Shown: positions 22,947-34,114 of the stretch, piece by piece
How positions within the stretch are numbered: the stretch's first letter is position 1
How the letters are laid out: each line of letters starts with the position of its first letter
Origin: Ornithodoros turicata
Taxonomy: Eukaryota; Arthropoda; Arachnida; Ixodida; Argasidae
DNA: 64,000 nucleotides
Assembly: GCF_037126465.1 (NCBI RefSeq)
Contig: NC_088201.1
Location: forward strand, 192,226,031-192,290,030
Direction: 5' to 3'
Program-made: the position numbers and the translations under genes
The notes under the pieces: model-generated
The model's database searches: none
Told to the model about the DNA's origin: nothing
The model's input: the letters and a program-made list of their open reading frames with translations, nothing else

Positions 22947-23825
22947 CATAGGCGCCGACTGCGGGGGGGCGCGGGGGCCCTTGCCCCCCCGGAACATGAA
23001 CTAGGGGGGGCGCCGCCTCCCCCGGGAAGTCCCGCTATGAGACTGACACCAACCTTTGGGGCTCGGCGCGCCCGGGTCAAAAGATCGAAGAGGCACCAAC
23101 CCAAAAATGCATCTTGCAATTTGAAAATATGTATCCGCACACCATACTCATTCATTATGACACTAGAAGGTGAGGCGAAGAAACACAGAGGATGACACAA
23201 CACATAGCCTGAATTTCGCCCAAAGCAATCAGATCAATGAAACGAAGCAGTCGAAAAGGTACCAGTAGCTGCCAGTGAGGTGTAACGGTAGGATCTTCGG
23301 AACGCATATCCGTTGGGAGCGGGTTCAACTCCCGCTGCTCCATTTCATTGACCATATTCATTATATTGCGCGCATTTCGGGTCAAACACCGAGGATTCAA
23401 TACATTTTGTTCCTTTTGCACTCAGTTTTCAAATGCGTAATGCCTTCAGTGCCTTCAGCACACGTTCACTGTTTACGTTCTCTCTGTTCTTCTTTTGTTT
23501 TGTTTTTTCTGTTCTTCCTTCCTCTTATTTCTATACCAGTTCTCCGTACATCATAGGATCCCGCCAGAGTGTGTGATTCTTCAGCTTTAGTTTTGTGTTA
23601 TTCGTTTTCCTTTTCCTTTTCTTTCCCTCTTTTTGTTTTCTTATTTTCTTTACTTTATTTGACTTCCCCCTTTCACTTTTTTTTCGAATAACAAGCCGAC
23701 ATCCATCTCGCTTACCTTTCCTTTCTTTTTTTTTTTTTCTTAATAAACATACCCCCCCCCCCCAGAGTACTTACTTCGCGGTGCGCCCTTGCCCCCTCCG
23801 GGAAAATGAAAACTCTCCGCCTCTG
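22947..23825 (-). mobile_element. hAT-type MITE, solitary copy, perfect 8-bp target duplication
   Basis: The ends are CATAGGCG (left) and the complement of CAGAGGCG (right), flanked by identical CCCTATGT at 22939-22946 and 23826-23833. CAG(N)GGCG-like ends with 8-bp duplications are the hAT hallmark. It is inverted relative to, and somewhat diverged from, the copies in the satellite at 29-53 kb. It is nested in the 11.2-kb TTAA element and encodes no transposase. It has a CpG/C-rich left part, a degenerate tRNA-like module (23271-23341) and a pyrimidine-rich right half. Confidence 0.85.
23271..23341 (+). repeat. Degenerate tRNA-like (Pol III promoter-like) module inside the hAT MITE
   Basis: GGTGTAACGGTAG resembles a tRNA A box and GGTTCAACTCC a B box, at roughly tRNA spacing. 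A CGGA/TCCG anticodon-like stem with a 7-base loop and a GCGGG/CCCGC T-stem can be drawn. The acceptor stem does not close, so it is not a tRNA gene. It looks like a SINE head or a captured tRNA relic. Confidence 0.55.
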
Positions 23826-24636
23826 CCCTATGTAGAAGAAGAACCGAGACCCGACACAAACATTCAGCTGTCGAGTCTCATGAAGTCTGTTGACGTACAT
23901 GCCGCACCATGTGTTGTCGAATCCGAACCTGGCACGGGCACGTGCGAAAAACGTAAAGCCCGGCCCGACAAGGCCCGCGCAATGCTCTAAAGGGGAGTGC
24001 GAAACCCTATCGAAATTTGCTAGCAGTCCTGTGCGAGCGCACCGGCCTTGAGTTCTACTATGAAATAATGGGAGCGCTTTCACGACACCAATCGACAGCA
24101 ACGAACGTCATGGTTCAACAGCGTAAGTGTCACTGGCAAGAAAAGCAGGGATGTTTTGCAACGGGATGTTGCAGTGTCATATGACCGTCGACAACCCCGC
24201 GTCCTTTCTGGATACTGCTGCCTCTGACAAAAATCGCTATTCAGCTCAACTGGAGTCCCCCGATACTCTCAGGGACACGTGATCCTGTGACACCACGAAA
24301 ACTGAAAACTACGATTACTATATCACGAATAGACACCTCCACGGACAGTCTCTGCGTATCGGGTGAAAAGCTTTAGCCCGCTGCTACCGATCAGAGCAAT
24401 CTTCATCCACGAGAAAGCGAGGTGGTAACGGCGGTACGCGACAGTCACACGGCATGTTCGAGAAATGCCAGTAAAACGTAAACAGCAAACGCGAGACAAC
24501 GAAATCCACCGCGCAAAAGCAAATCGGGGAAAGGAGAAAATCGAAAAATAAAGGAAACACAACCCAGCTCATAGGTCTCCGCCTGTCACGTGGGCTTGTC
24601 GTGTCCTCCAATCAGAGACGCGATGGACTTCTTACA

Positions 24637-24675
24637 AAGTCGGAGGAGTGAGGGCCCTCCTCACTCCTCCGACTT
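24637..24675. repeat. 16-bp perfect hairpin near the right end of the TTAA element
   Basis: AAGTCGGAGGAGTGAG at 24637-24652 is inverted at 24660-24675 around a 7-base GGCCCTC loop. It lies about 60 bases inside the right terminus, where subterminal hairpins or binding sites occur in many transposons. Confidence 0.85.
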
Positions 24676-24741
24676 GTGGCGCCATCTATCGCAGAAAAAA
24701 GTTCATTTTTGAGTTGAGACGTATGTGATATGTCCTCTTAA

Positions 24742-24775
24742 GTATTACACTAAGTTTGTTTCGTGCAAGCGGGCC
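24742..24775. mobile_element. Right part of the split MITE
   Basis: The sequence ends TTTCGTGCAAGCGGGCC, the complement of the left end at 12748. It carries TACACTAAGT, which also occurs at 13505-13514 just left of the TTAA element. I read that as an internal repeat of this MITE. Confidence 0.55.
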
Positions 24776-26289
24776 CAGATTCTGCTTCAACACTTGAAGC
24801 GACGACACTGACGATGTCGTCATCTGTGATTGCAGCACAGGTGTCCTCCCCAAGAACACACGCGATCCTCAGGATGTCCTCAAAGTGTCATCACGTCCTC
24901 GTCCGTGATGGGATGAACGGAGGAGGTCCACAGGCTGCCATCATAGGAGCTTCCAGTGATTGTCATTTGCGTACATCCTGCGGTCGTCAACCGGAGGACA
25001 AGCACAGGAGAAGTAAATTATTTTAATACTGCGTTGTGCATTTTAATATCTGCTAGCCAGTAATCAACTTCCCGATTTATTTCTCATTATCCAATACAAT
25101 CAAAGAAGGAGTGCTCATGCATAAATTAAAAAAAACGAACAAAAATATAAAATAAAAAGAGATATAGGGGCGCAAATACTGATCGTCGGATTTTAAAGGA
25201 ATTCGTCCATGTGCAGCGTTTGACGTGCACTAAAATACAGTTTGCTACACCTTTCACTGCGGTCTTGTTCCATGAGTGTCCGCAAAGGGTCCCTGGCAGG
25301 AGGTTGCGCGGAGCCTTTTATTTCCGAAGAGACAAAAAATAATAGCGTTTCACTGCTCAAGCTTCACTTACTATGCATGCATCAAACCAAAGCAGTAAGA
25401 AACACGGACACTACCTTGCTAGCGATTTAATACTCCAAGGAATTTCTCACTTCATTGTTGGTTATGTGCGAAATCAAGTTAAACTTAGATACCTCACCCT
25501 TTGTTTTGACTGAGATGCGAAGAGGACTCCCGAATCTGCTGAAGTTCGGAAGACAAGCAATAACTTGTATCTGTTCTGTCTTGAAAAGCAAATGCTGCTG
25601 CATCATATGCCTTTCTAAGTGGTTTCGCAGGTTTTAGTGACCTAGGGGCCTCTTATATATATATATCTCTCTTTTTTTTTTGCCTTTTAAACTGTGACAC
25701 TCATTGTTTGTGATGAGAAATACGCTGAACGAAATACAGATGAGAAACCACGCATGGTAGCTGGTGACCGAGGTTGAAAATATATAAAAAACACACATAC
25801 GCTGACTGGGTGCTGTAAATGTGCCCTCACTTCCCAAAATAAATAATTTACTAAAGGTATCTGCTTGCTCCCAGAACTGTACTAGCTGCGTCATTTGGTA
25901 TCTCCCATAGGAGGTCCTGAGGATATGACGGGGAGTCTCACTTTGTCACATTTCTAACAAATTGAGGACCTGGTAGGGAAGTCCTGGGGATGTTAGCCCT
26001 GTCCGCTGATGACTTTCCCCGGACGTACCTAGGAGGTCATTGTGTTCTTGGGGCTGGTTACGGACCTTCTCAGTCTGAAATGACCAGACTGCTCCGTGGA
26101 TTACTTTTGTGTAACGTGCAAAGTCGGAAAGGGAGAAAATTTTTCCTAGCAACACTCTCTTTGTGTCAGTAAAAAGAAGTCCACGACCAGACAAGGGACC
26201 AGACTCCTTGTCTAGGTGTGGGTCAAGTGTCATTCCTGGACAATGACAGGATAACTGAAGTCGATTGTTGGGTATTAGTCACTTCTGTT
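24776..26289. other. No gene; possible minus-strand transposase tail
   Basis: On the minus strand about 24850-24770 a frame reads ITDDDIVSVVASS, reminiscent of acidic C-terminal tails of jerky/Tigger-like transposases, but it is short and unsupported. An (AT) tract lies at 25654-25668. Confidence 0.35.
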
Positions 26290-26434
26290 CCCTGGAATTC
26301 TTGTCCATGTCCGGAAACTGAAGTCCGGATAAACGAGGGCGAAATACATGGGGAGAAATCCGTCCTCGTGCTTTTTTTTGTCCGAATAGCGCAGGATCCG
26401 GATAAATGAAGTCCAGATAAACGCGGGTCGACTG
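26290..26434. mobile_element. Fragment of a pogo/Tigger-type MITE (right end)
   Basis: The sequence ends ATAAACGCGGGTCGACTG followed by TA at 26435-26436. Read on the minus strand this begins CAGTCGACCCGCG, the usual pogo/Tigger terminal style. Repeated TCCGGATAAA words lie inside. The matching left end was not found. Confidence 0.6.
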
Positions 26435-27222
26435 TACTACTGAAAGATTATCCAGATACCTTCTCTTGTAAGGCTTGTTCTTTGCGTCTCATCCGCAGAT
26501 AGGTTTCCTGCTATGCCAAAAACCGTGGCGACTGTCAAGGCACAGTCACGGAACAAAGAATTCTGAGATAAGAGCGAAAGCTGCGCGCCCACACTCCATT
26601 TATTATCACATGTCAAAAGACGGATTGTGACTATTTATCCAGTTCTTCCCACTTGGGCAGATTTATGTGGCATGCAGACAGATGGCACCACCGCGCACAG
26701 CCAAAATCCCAGCGGGTCAGCATCGGTTAACCATTGCTCACAAGAATCCGTGTAGCAACTCTATGCTTTGACATAAACAAAATCTTTTGGGACATATCGA
26801 TTTTAGACATATTTTTCTAGTACTTAATGGGATTAAAATTCTCACCTTAGGTCTATTTATTTTGTGGCCGGCCAACAAAATTGAAGGAAGCGCGAAACGC
26901 AATTTCTGACGTCTGCGGAAACATTTCCAACATAAAAGATGAATTTCTGGCGCCATTAAGTACTAGAACCCATTGAGATCTATCATTCAAGACTTATTTT
27001 ATGCAAATTGAGCAATTCCTTGCGGAGTTATGCAGTTTGAAAAATGCATGAGGAATGCCATTGGGCCAGGGGGGTGTTGCGCCCCCTTAGAGCATGTGTG
27101 TACTTAACAGTAAAGTAGTCATGAGTTGCAGTTCATCCTGTCTTGTGTGTGCCTTTTGTCTGTGTTCGTGGCTGCGGCGGTGTGAACTTCTCATGTACCG
27201 GCTTCTCCAACTTCAGACTCTC
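26435..27222. other. No gene recognised
   Basis: Intergenic sequence. A CCAGGGGGGTGTTGCGCCCCC palindromic patch occurs near 27068-27088. Nothing else is supported. Confidence 0.4.
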
Positions 27223-27782
27223 AGTTCAGGATCCTTAAAACAGGGTAAAATCAGGTGATATCGGGTGAAAAAGTAGATTTTCCAGTGGTAAATAAAAAAA
27301 GAGAGCTATGAAGCGAACAATGTAGCCTTTGCTGAGCTGAAGAGGGGACTGCAAGAATGCTGGAGGACAATTGTGCACATTCCTGTGGAGCCACCTTCCC
27401 AGAATGCCAACGGGCCGTTTGCTCACAGGATCAACGAGTACCTGAGCAGTGTGGCATGACGACAGGGAGTAAACATATGAAACTGGCACAAGCAGGGCAC
27501 TGTGTTTTAGGGTAAAACATGTTCTTTACCTCCCCCCAACCCCCAATTGCATCATCATCACTTAGGGTAAAACCTAAAAATGAACTTTGCAAAGTTCCCA
27601 TTGGGCCACCGGTACAGGCACTCATGAACACAAAGCATTGTCTTTCAGCACAGCAGTTCTGCATCTTATGCCAATCTAAAATGCGTGAAGCTCTCTGTTT
27701 TTTGTTGTTTTTTTACCACTGGAAAATCTACTTTTCAAACCGGACATCACCTGATTTTACCCTGTTTTACGGCTCCTGAACT
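27223..27782. mobile_element. 560-bp inverted-repeat element ancestral to the satellite monomer
   Basis: The start AGTTCAGGATCCTTAAAACA is inverted at the end, and the pairing continues about 85 bases with mismatches through AAGTAGATTTTCCAGTGG. The centre (27335-27460) is diverged but collinear with the middle of the satellite monomers (GAGGGGACT... to GTTTGCTCACAG). The right arm continues directly into satellite sequence. It looks like an intact transposon-like relative from which the monomer arose. Confidence 0.7.
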
Positions 27783-29199
27783 AAACCCCGAAAACACAGG
27801 GCATAAGGTACAAATGACGTGAAATCGACGGAGGATTCAGCTGCAGCATGGACGCTCCTTACCACCACCTGGGCCAACTACGTAGCCAACACTGTTGCCA
27901 TCGCTGAGCCGAAAAGGGGACTATTAGAGTGTCATAGGATCTTTGTACACACCTGTGCAGCAGCCCTTCCGAATGGTCACCAACCTACCCTATTGTGACA
28001 ATTTGCTCACAGAATCAATGTGTAGCATGTTGCTCGAAGACTGGGAGCAAATACACATACCAGGTACAAATATCCAATGAGAATTAAAAACATTTTTTGA
28101 AACAAATTCATCAAGTAGTGTCACATACTACTTTGGGAAGCACACAACACAGTGATTGCTAACACGGCAGATGCATGTTTCTTTTTTTTGTTTGTTTATT
28201 TTTTTTTTACCACTGGAAAATCTACTTTTCGAACCGGACATCGCCTGATGTTACCCTGTTTTACGGCTCCTGAACTGAAAACCAATTTTTACCCCCCCCC
28301 CCCCCAACTTTCAAAATACATAAACCCCGAAAACACAGGGCCCTAGGTACAAATGACGTGAAATCGACGGAGGATTCAGCTGCAGCATGGACGCTCCTTA
28401 CCACCACCTGGGCCAACTACGTAGCCAACACTTTTGCCATCGCTGAGCCGAAATGGGGACTATTAGAGTGTCATAGGATCTTTGTACACACCTGTGCAGC
28501 AGCCCTTCGGAATGGTCACCAACCTACCCTATTGTGACAATTTGCTCACAGAATCAATGTGTAGCATGTTGCTCGAAGACTGGGAGCAAATACACATACC
28601 AGGTACAAATATCCAATGAGAATTAAAAACATTTTTTGAAACAAATTCATCAAGTAGTGTCACATACTACTTTGGGAAGCACACAACACAGTGATTGCTA
28701 ACACGGCAGATGCATGTTTCTTTTTTTTGTTTGTTTATTTTTTTTTACCACTGGAAAATCTACTTTTCGAACCGGACATCGCCTGATGTTACCCTGTTTT
28801 ACGGCTCCTGAACTGAAAACCAATTTTTACCCCCCCCCCCCACTTTCAAAATACATAAACCCCGAAAACACAGGGCCCTAGGTACAAATGACGTGAAATC
28901 GACGGAGGATTCAGCTGCAGCATGGACGCTCCTTACCACCACCTGGGCCAACTACGTAGCCAACACTTTTGCCATCGCTGAGCCGAAATGGGGACTATTA
29001 GAGTGTCATAGGATCTTTGTACACACCTGTGCAGCAGCCCTTCGGAATGGTCACCAACCTACCCTATTGTGACAATTTGCTCACAGAATTAATGTGTAGC
29101 ATGTTGCTCGAAGACTGGGAGCAAATACACATACCAGGTGCAAATATCCAATGAGAATTAAAAACATTTTTTGAAACAAATTCCTCAAGTAGTGTCACA

Positions 29200-30118
29200 C
29201 AGAGGCGGGGAGTTTTCATTTTCCCGGAGGGGGCAAGGGCGCACCGCGATGTAACTGCTCTGGTGGGGGGGGCCGGGGGAGGGGGTGTTTAATAAGTTGT
29301 TTATAAGGGTTTTAATAAGTTGTAAATGTTTAATAAGAACAAAAAAAAAAAAGGAAAAGTAAGCCAGATGGATGTCGGCTTGTTATTAAAAAAAAAAGTG
29401 AAAGGGGAAGTCAAAAAAGGCAAAGAAAGCAAGAAAACAAAAAGAAGGAAAGAAAACGAAAAGAAAAATGAAGAACACAGAACTAAAGCTGAAGAATCAC
29501 ACACTCTGGCGGGATCCTATGATGTATGCAGAACCCGTATAGAAGTAAGAGGAAGGAAGAACTGAAAAAACAAAATAAAAGAAAAAACAGGGAGAACGCG
29601 TAAACAGTGAACATGTGCACAACTGAAGGCATTACGCCTTTGAAAACTGAGTGCAAAAATAAGAAAATGTATTGAATCCTCGGTGTTTAACACGAAATGC
29701 GCGCAACATAATGAATATGGTCAATGAAATGGAGCAGCGGGAGTTGAGCCCGCTTCCAACGAATATGCGTTCCGAAGATCCTACCGTTACACCTCACTGG
29801 CAGCTGCTGGTACCTTTTCGACTGCTTCGTTTCATTGATCTGATTGCTTTGGCCGAAATTCAGGCTATGTGTTGTGTCATCCTCTGTTTCTTCGCCTCAC
29901 CTTCTACTGTGATAATGAGTATAGTGGGCGGATACATATTTTACAAATTGCAAGATGCATTGTTGGTTTGGTGCCTCTTCGTTCTTTTACCCGGGCGCGC
30001 CGAGCCCCAAAGGTTGGTGTCAGTCTCTTAGCGGGACTTCCCGGGGGAGGCGGCGCCCCCCTAGTTCATGTTCCGGGGGGGCAAGAGCCCCCGCGCCCCC
30101 TCGCAGTCGGCGCCTATG
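29200..30118 (+). mobile_element. Satellite hAT MITE copy 1
   Basis: It starts CAGAGGCGGGG and ends GGCGCCTATG, flanked by GTGTCACA (29192-29199) and CTGTCACA (30119-30126). Monomers without the MITE read straight through GTGTCACATACTAC, so this defines the empty site. In order it contains a G-rich block (29264-29286), a purine-rich central third, the tRNA-like module on the minus strand (about 29730-29805) and a GC-rich right end. A private T occurs in CTCTTCGTTC near 29971. Confidence 0.88.
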
Positions 30119-30660
30119 CTGTCACATACTACTTTGGGAAGCATACAACACAGTGATTGCTAACACGGCAGATGCATCTTTCTTTTTTTTTTTTTGTTTT
30201 TTTTACCACTGGAAAATCTACTTTTCGAACCGGACATCGCCTGATGTTACCCTCTTTTACGGCTCCTGAACTGAAAACCAATTTTTACCCCCCCCCCCCC
30301 CAACTTTCAAAATACATAAACCCCGAAAACACAGGGCCCTAGGTACAAATGACGTGAAATCGACGGAGGATTCAGCTGCAGCATGGACGCTCCTTACCAC
30401 CACCTGGGCCAACTACGTAGCCAACACTTTTGCCATCGCTGAGCCGAAATGGGGACTATTAGAGTGTCATAGGATCTTTGTACACACCTGTGCAGCAGCC
30501 CTTCGGAATGGTCACCAACCTACCCTATTGTGACAATTTGCTCACAGAATTAATGTGTAGCATGTTGCTCGAAGACTGGGAGCAAATACACATACCAGGT
30601 ACAAATATCCAATGAGAATTAAAAACATTTTTTTAAACAAATTCCTCAAGTAGTGTCACA

Positions 30661-31576
30661 CAGAGGCGGGGAGTTTTCATTTTCCCGGAGGGGGCAAGGG
30701 CGCACCGCGATGTAACTGCTCTGGTGGGGGGGGCCGGGGGAGGGGGTGTTTAATAAGTTGTTTATAAGGGTTTTAATAAGTTGTAATTGTTTAATAAGAA
30801 CAAAAAAAAAAGGAAAAGTAAGCCAGATGGATGTCGGCTTGTTATTAAAAAAAAAGTGAAAGGGGAAGTCAAAAAAGGCAAAGAAAGCAAGAAAACAAAA
30901 AGAAGGAAAGAAAACGAAAAGAAAAATGAAGAACACAGAACTAAAGCTGAAGAATCACACACTCTGGCGGGATCCTATGATGTATGCAGAACCCGTATAG
31001 AAGTAAGAGGAAGGAAGAACTGAAAAAACAAAATAAAAGAAAAAACAGGGAGAACGCGTAAACAGTGAACATGTGCACAACTGAAGGCATTACGCCTTTG
31101 AAAACTGAGTGCAAAAATAAGAAAATGTATTGAATCCTCGGTGTTTAACACGAAATGCGCGCAACATAATGAATATGGTCAATGAAATGGAGCAGCGGGA
31201 GTTGAGCCCGCTTCCAACGAATATGCGTTCCGAAGATCCTACCGTTACACCTCACTGGCAGCTGCTGGTACCTTTTCGACTGCTTCGTTTCATTGATCTG
31301 ATTGCTTTGGCCGAAATTCAGGCTATGTGTTGTGTCATCCTCTGTTTCTTCGCCTCACCTTCTACTGTGATAATGAGTATAGTGGGCGGATACATATTTT
31401 ACAAATTGCAAGATGCATTGTTGGTTTGGTGCCTCTTCGCTCTTTTACCCGGGCGCGCCGAGCCCCAAAGGTTGGTGTCAGTCTCTTAGCGGGACTTCCC
31501 GGGGGAGGCGGCGCCCCCCTAGTTCATGTTCCGGGGGGGCAAGAGCCCCCGCGCCCCCTCGCAGTCGGCGCCTATG
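30661..31576 (+). mobile_element. Satellite hAT MITE copy 2
   Basis: Same termini and insertion site. It has a private T in AGTTGTAATTG near 30785. The downstream monomer has an unusual CTACATAGCC variant near 31872. Confidence 0.88.
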
Positions 31577-32652
31577 CTGTCACATACTACTTTGGGAAGC
31601 ATACAACACAGTGATTGCTAACACGGCAGATGCATCTTTCTTTTTTTTTTTTTTGTTTTTTTTACCACTGGAAAATCTACTTTTCGAACCGGACATCGCC
31701 TGATGTTACCCTCTTTTACGGCTCCTGAACTGAAAACCAATTTTTACCCCCCCCCCCCAACTTTCAAAATACATAAACCCCGAAAACACAGGGCCCTAGG
31801 TACAAATGACGTGAAATCGACGGAGGATTCAGCTGCAGCATGGACGCTCCTTACCACCACCTGGGCCAACTACATAGCCAACACTTTTGCCATCGCTGAG
31901 CCGAAATGGGGACTATTAGAGTGTCATAGGATCTTTGTACACACCTGTGCAGCAGCCCTTCGGAATGGTCACCAACCTACCCTATTGTGACAATTTGCTC
32001 ACAGAATTAATGTGTAGCATGTTGCTCGAAGACTGGGAGCAAATACACATACCAGGTACAAATATCCAATGAGAATTTAAAAACATTTTTTGAAACAAAT
32101 TCATCAAGTAGTGTCACATACTACTTTGGGAAGCACACAACACAGTGATTGCTAACACGGCAGATGCATCTTTCTTTTTTTTTTTTTTGTTTTTTTTACC
32201 ACTGGAAAATCTACTTTTCGAACCGGACATCGCCTGATGTTACCCTCTTTTACGGCTCCTGAACTGCAAACCAATTTTTACCCCCCCCCCCCCAACTTTC
32301 AAAATACATAAACCCCGAAAACACAGGGCCCTAGGTACAAATGACGTGAAATCGACGGAGGATTCAGCTGCAGCATGGACGCTCCTTACCACCACCTGGG
32401 CCAACTACGCAGCCAACACTTTTGCCATCGCTGAGCCGAAATGGGGACTATTAGAGTGTCATAGGATCTTTGTACACACCTGTGCAGCAGCCCTTCGGAA
32501 TGGTCACCAACCTACCCTATTGTGACAATTTGCTCACAGAATTAATGTGTAGCATGTTGCTCGAAGACTGGGAGCAAATACACATACCAGGTACAAATAT
32601 CCAATGAGAATTAAAAACATTTTTTTAAACAAATTCCTCAAGTAGTGTCACA

Positions 32653-33569
32653 CAGAGGCGGGGAGTTTTCATTTTCCCGGAGGGGGCAAGGGCGCACCGC
32701 GATGTAACTGCTCTGGTGGGGGGGGCCGGGGGAGGGGGTGTTTAATAAGTTGTTTATAAGGGTTTTAATAAGTTGTAAATGTTTAATAAGAACAAAAAAA
32801 AAAGGAAAAGTAAGCCAGATGGATGTCGGCTTGTTATTAAAAAAAAAAGTGAAAGGGGAAGTCAAAAAAGGCAAAGAAAGCAAGAAAACAAAAAGAAGGA
32901 AAGAAAACGAAAAGAAAAATGAAGAACACAGAACTAAAGCTGAAGAATCACACACTCTGGCGGGATCCTATGATGTATGCAGAACCCGTATAGAAGTAAG
33001 AGGAAGGAAGAACTGAAAAAACAAAATAAAAGAAAAAACAGGGAGAACGCGTAAACAGTGAACATGTGCACAACTGAAGGCATTACGCCTTTGAAAACTG
33101 AGTGCAAAAATAAGAAAATGTATTGAATCCTCGGTGTTTAACACGAAATGCGCGCAACATAATGAATATGGTCAATGAAATGGAGCAGCCGGAGTTGAGC
33201 CCGCTTCCAACGAATATGCGTTCCGAAGATCCTACCGTTACACCTCACTGGCAGCTGCTGGTACCTTTTCGACTGCTTCGTTTCATTGATCTGATTGCTT
33301 TGGCCGAAATTCAGGCTATGTGTTGTGTCATCCTCTGTTTCTTCGCCTCACCTTCTACTGTGATAATGAGTATAGTGGGCGGATACATATTTTACAAATT
33401 GCAAGATGCATTGTTGGTTTGGTGCCTCTTCGCTCTTTTACCCGGGCGCGCCGAGCCCCAAAGGTTGGTGTCAGTCTCTTAGCGGGACTTCCCGGGGGAG
33501 GCGGCGCCCCCCTAGTTCATGTTCCGGGGGGGCAAGAGCCCCCGCGCCCCCTCGCAGTCGGCGCCTATG
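32653..33569 (+). mobile_element. Satellite hAT MITE copy 3
   Basis: It is separated from copy 2 by two monomers. It carries CAGCCGGAG in place of CAGCGGGAG in the T-arm region of the tRNA-like module (near 33187), a change shared only with copy 7. Confidence 0.88.
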
Positions 33570-34114
33570 CTGTCACATACTACTTTGGGAAGCATACAAC
33601 ACAGTGATTGCTAACACGGCAGATGCATCTTTCTTTTTTTTTTTTTGTTTTTTTTACCACTGGAAAATCTACTTTTCGAACCGGACATCGCCTGATGTTA
33701 CCCTCTTTTACGGCTCCTGAACTGAAAACCAATTTTTACCCCCCCCCCCCCCCAACTTTCAAAATACATAAACCCCGAAAACACAGGACCCTAGGTACAA
33801 ATGACGTGAAATCGACGGAGGATTCAGCTGCAGCATGGACGCTCCTTACCACCACCTGGGCCAACTACGTAGCCAACACTGTTGCCATCTCTCTGAGCCG
33901 AAATGGGGACTATTAGAGTGTCATAGGATCTTTGTACACACCTGTGCAGCAGCCCTTCGGAATGGTCACCAACCTACCCTATTGTGACAATTTGCTCACA
34001 GAATCAATGTGTAGCATGTTGCTCGAAGACTGGGAGCAAATACACATACCAGGTACAAATATCCAATGAGAATTAAAAACATTTTTTGAAACAAATTCCT
34101 CAAGTAGTGTCACA

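Larger units (their letters stand above)
13530..24737 (+). mobile_element. 11.2-kb TTAA-flanked, Kolobok-like DNA transposon (candidate)
   Basis: TTAA occurs at 13526-13529 and 24738-24741. Immediately inside are inverted ends GAGGACATACCAC (13530-13542) and the complement of GAGGACATATCAC (24725-24737), which match at 12 of 13 positions. Between them lie an intact transposase-YqaJ gene on the plus strand and an intact SGNH hydrolase gene on the minus strand. TTAA duplications are known for Kolobok and piggyBac superfamilies. The transposase has the C(2)H motif reported for Kolobok/MULE-type enzymes, so Kolobok is preferred. The element sits inside an older MITE (12748-24775), which supports insertion as one unit. 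A later hAT MITE (22947-23825) is nested in it. The 13-bp ends are short, so a chance pair cannot be excluded without other copies. Confidence 0.55.

Noticed and set aside
23271..23341. Functional tRNA gene
   Set aside because: A and B boxes are present but the acceptor stem does not pair, and position 33 is not U.
13505..24751. TACACTAAGT repeats as a 10-bp target duplication of a Mutator-type element
   Set aside because: With that boundary the termini do not match each other. TTAA plus GAGGACATAYCAC gives ends that align directly at the duplication. TACACTAAGT is better explained as an internal repeat of the split MITE, where CACTAAG recurs.
24770..25020. Minus-strand acidic peptide like a jerky/Tigger transposase tail
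   Set aside because: Too short and without a DDE or CENP-B-like domain nearby.
29672..30031. A 119-codon frame (starting MNPRCLTRNARNIMNMVNEM) present in nearly every satellite repeat, plus a lysine-rich frame starting MFNK on the same strand
   Set aside because: They recur only because the DNA copies are nearly identical. Other frames in the same copies are equally preserved, frame-breaking indels occur freely between copies, and the region overlaps a tRNA-like module on the other strand.
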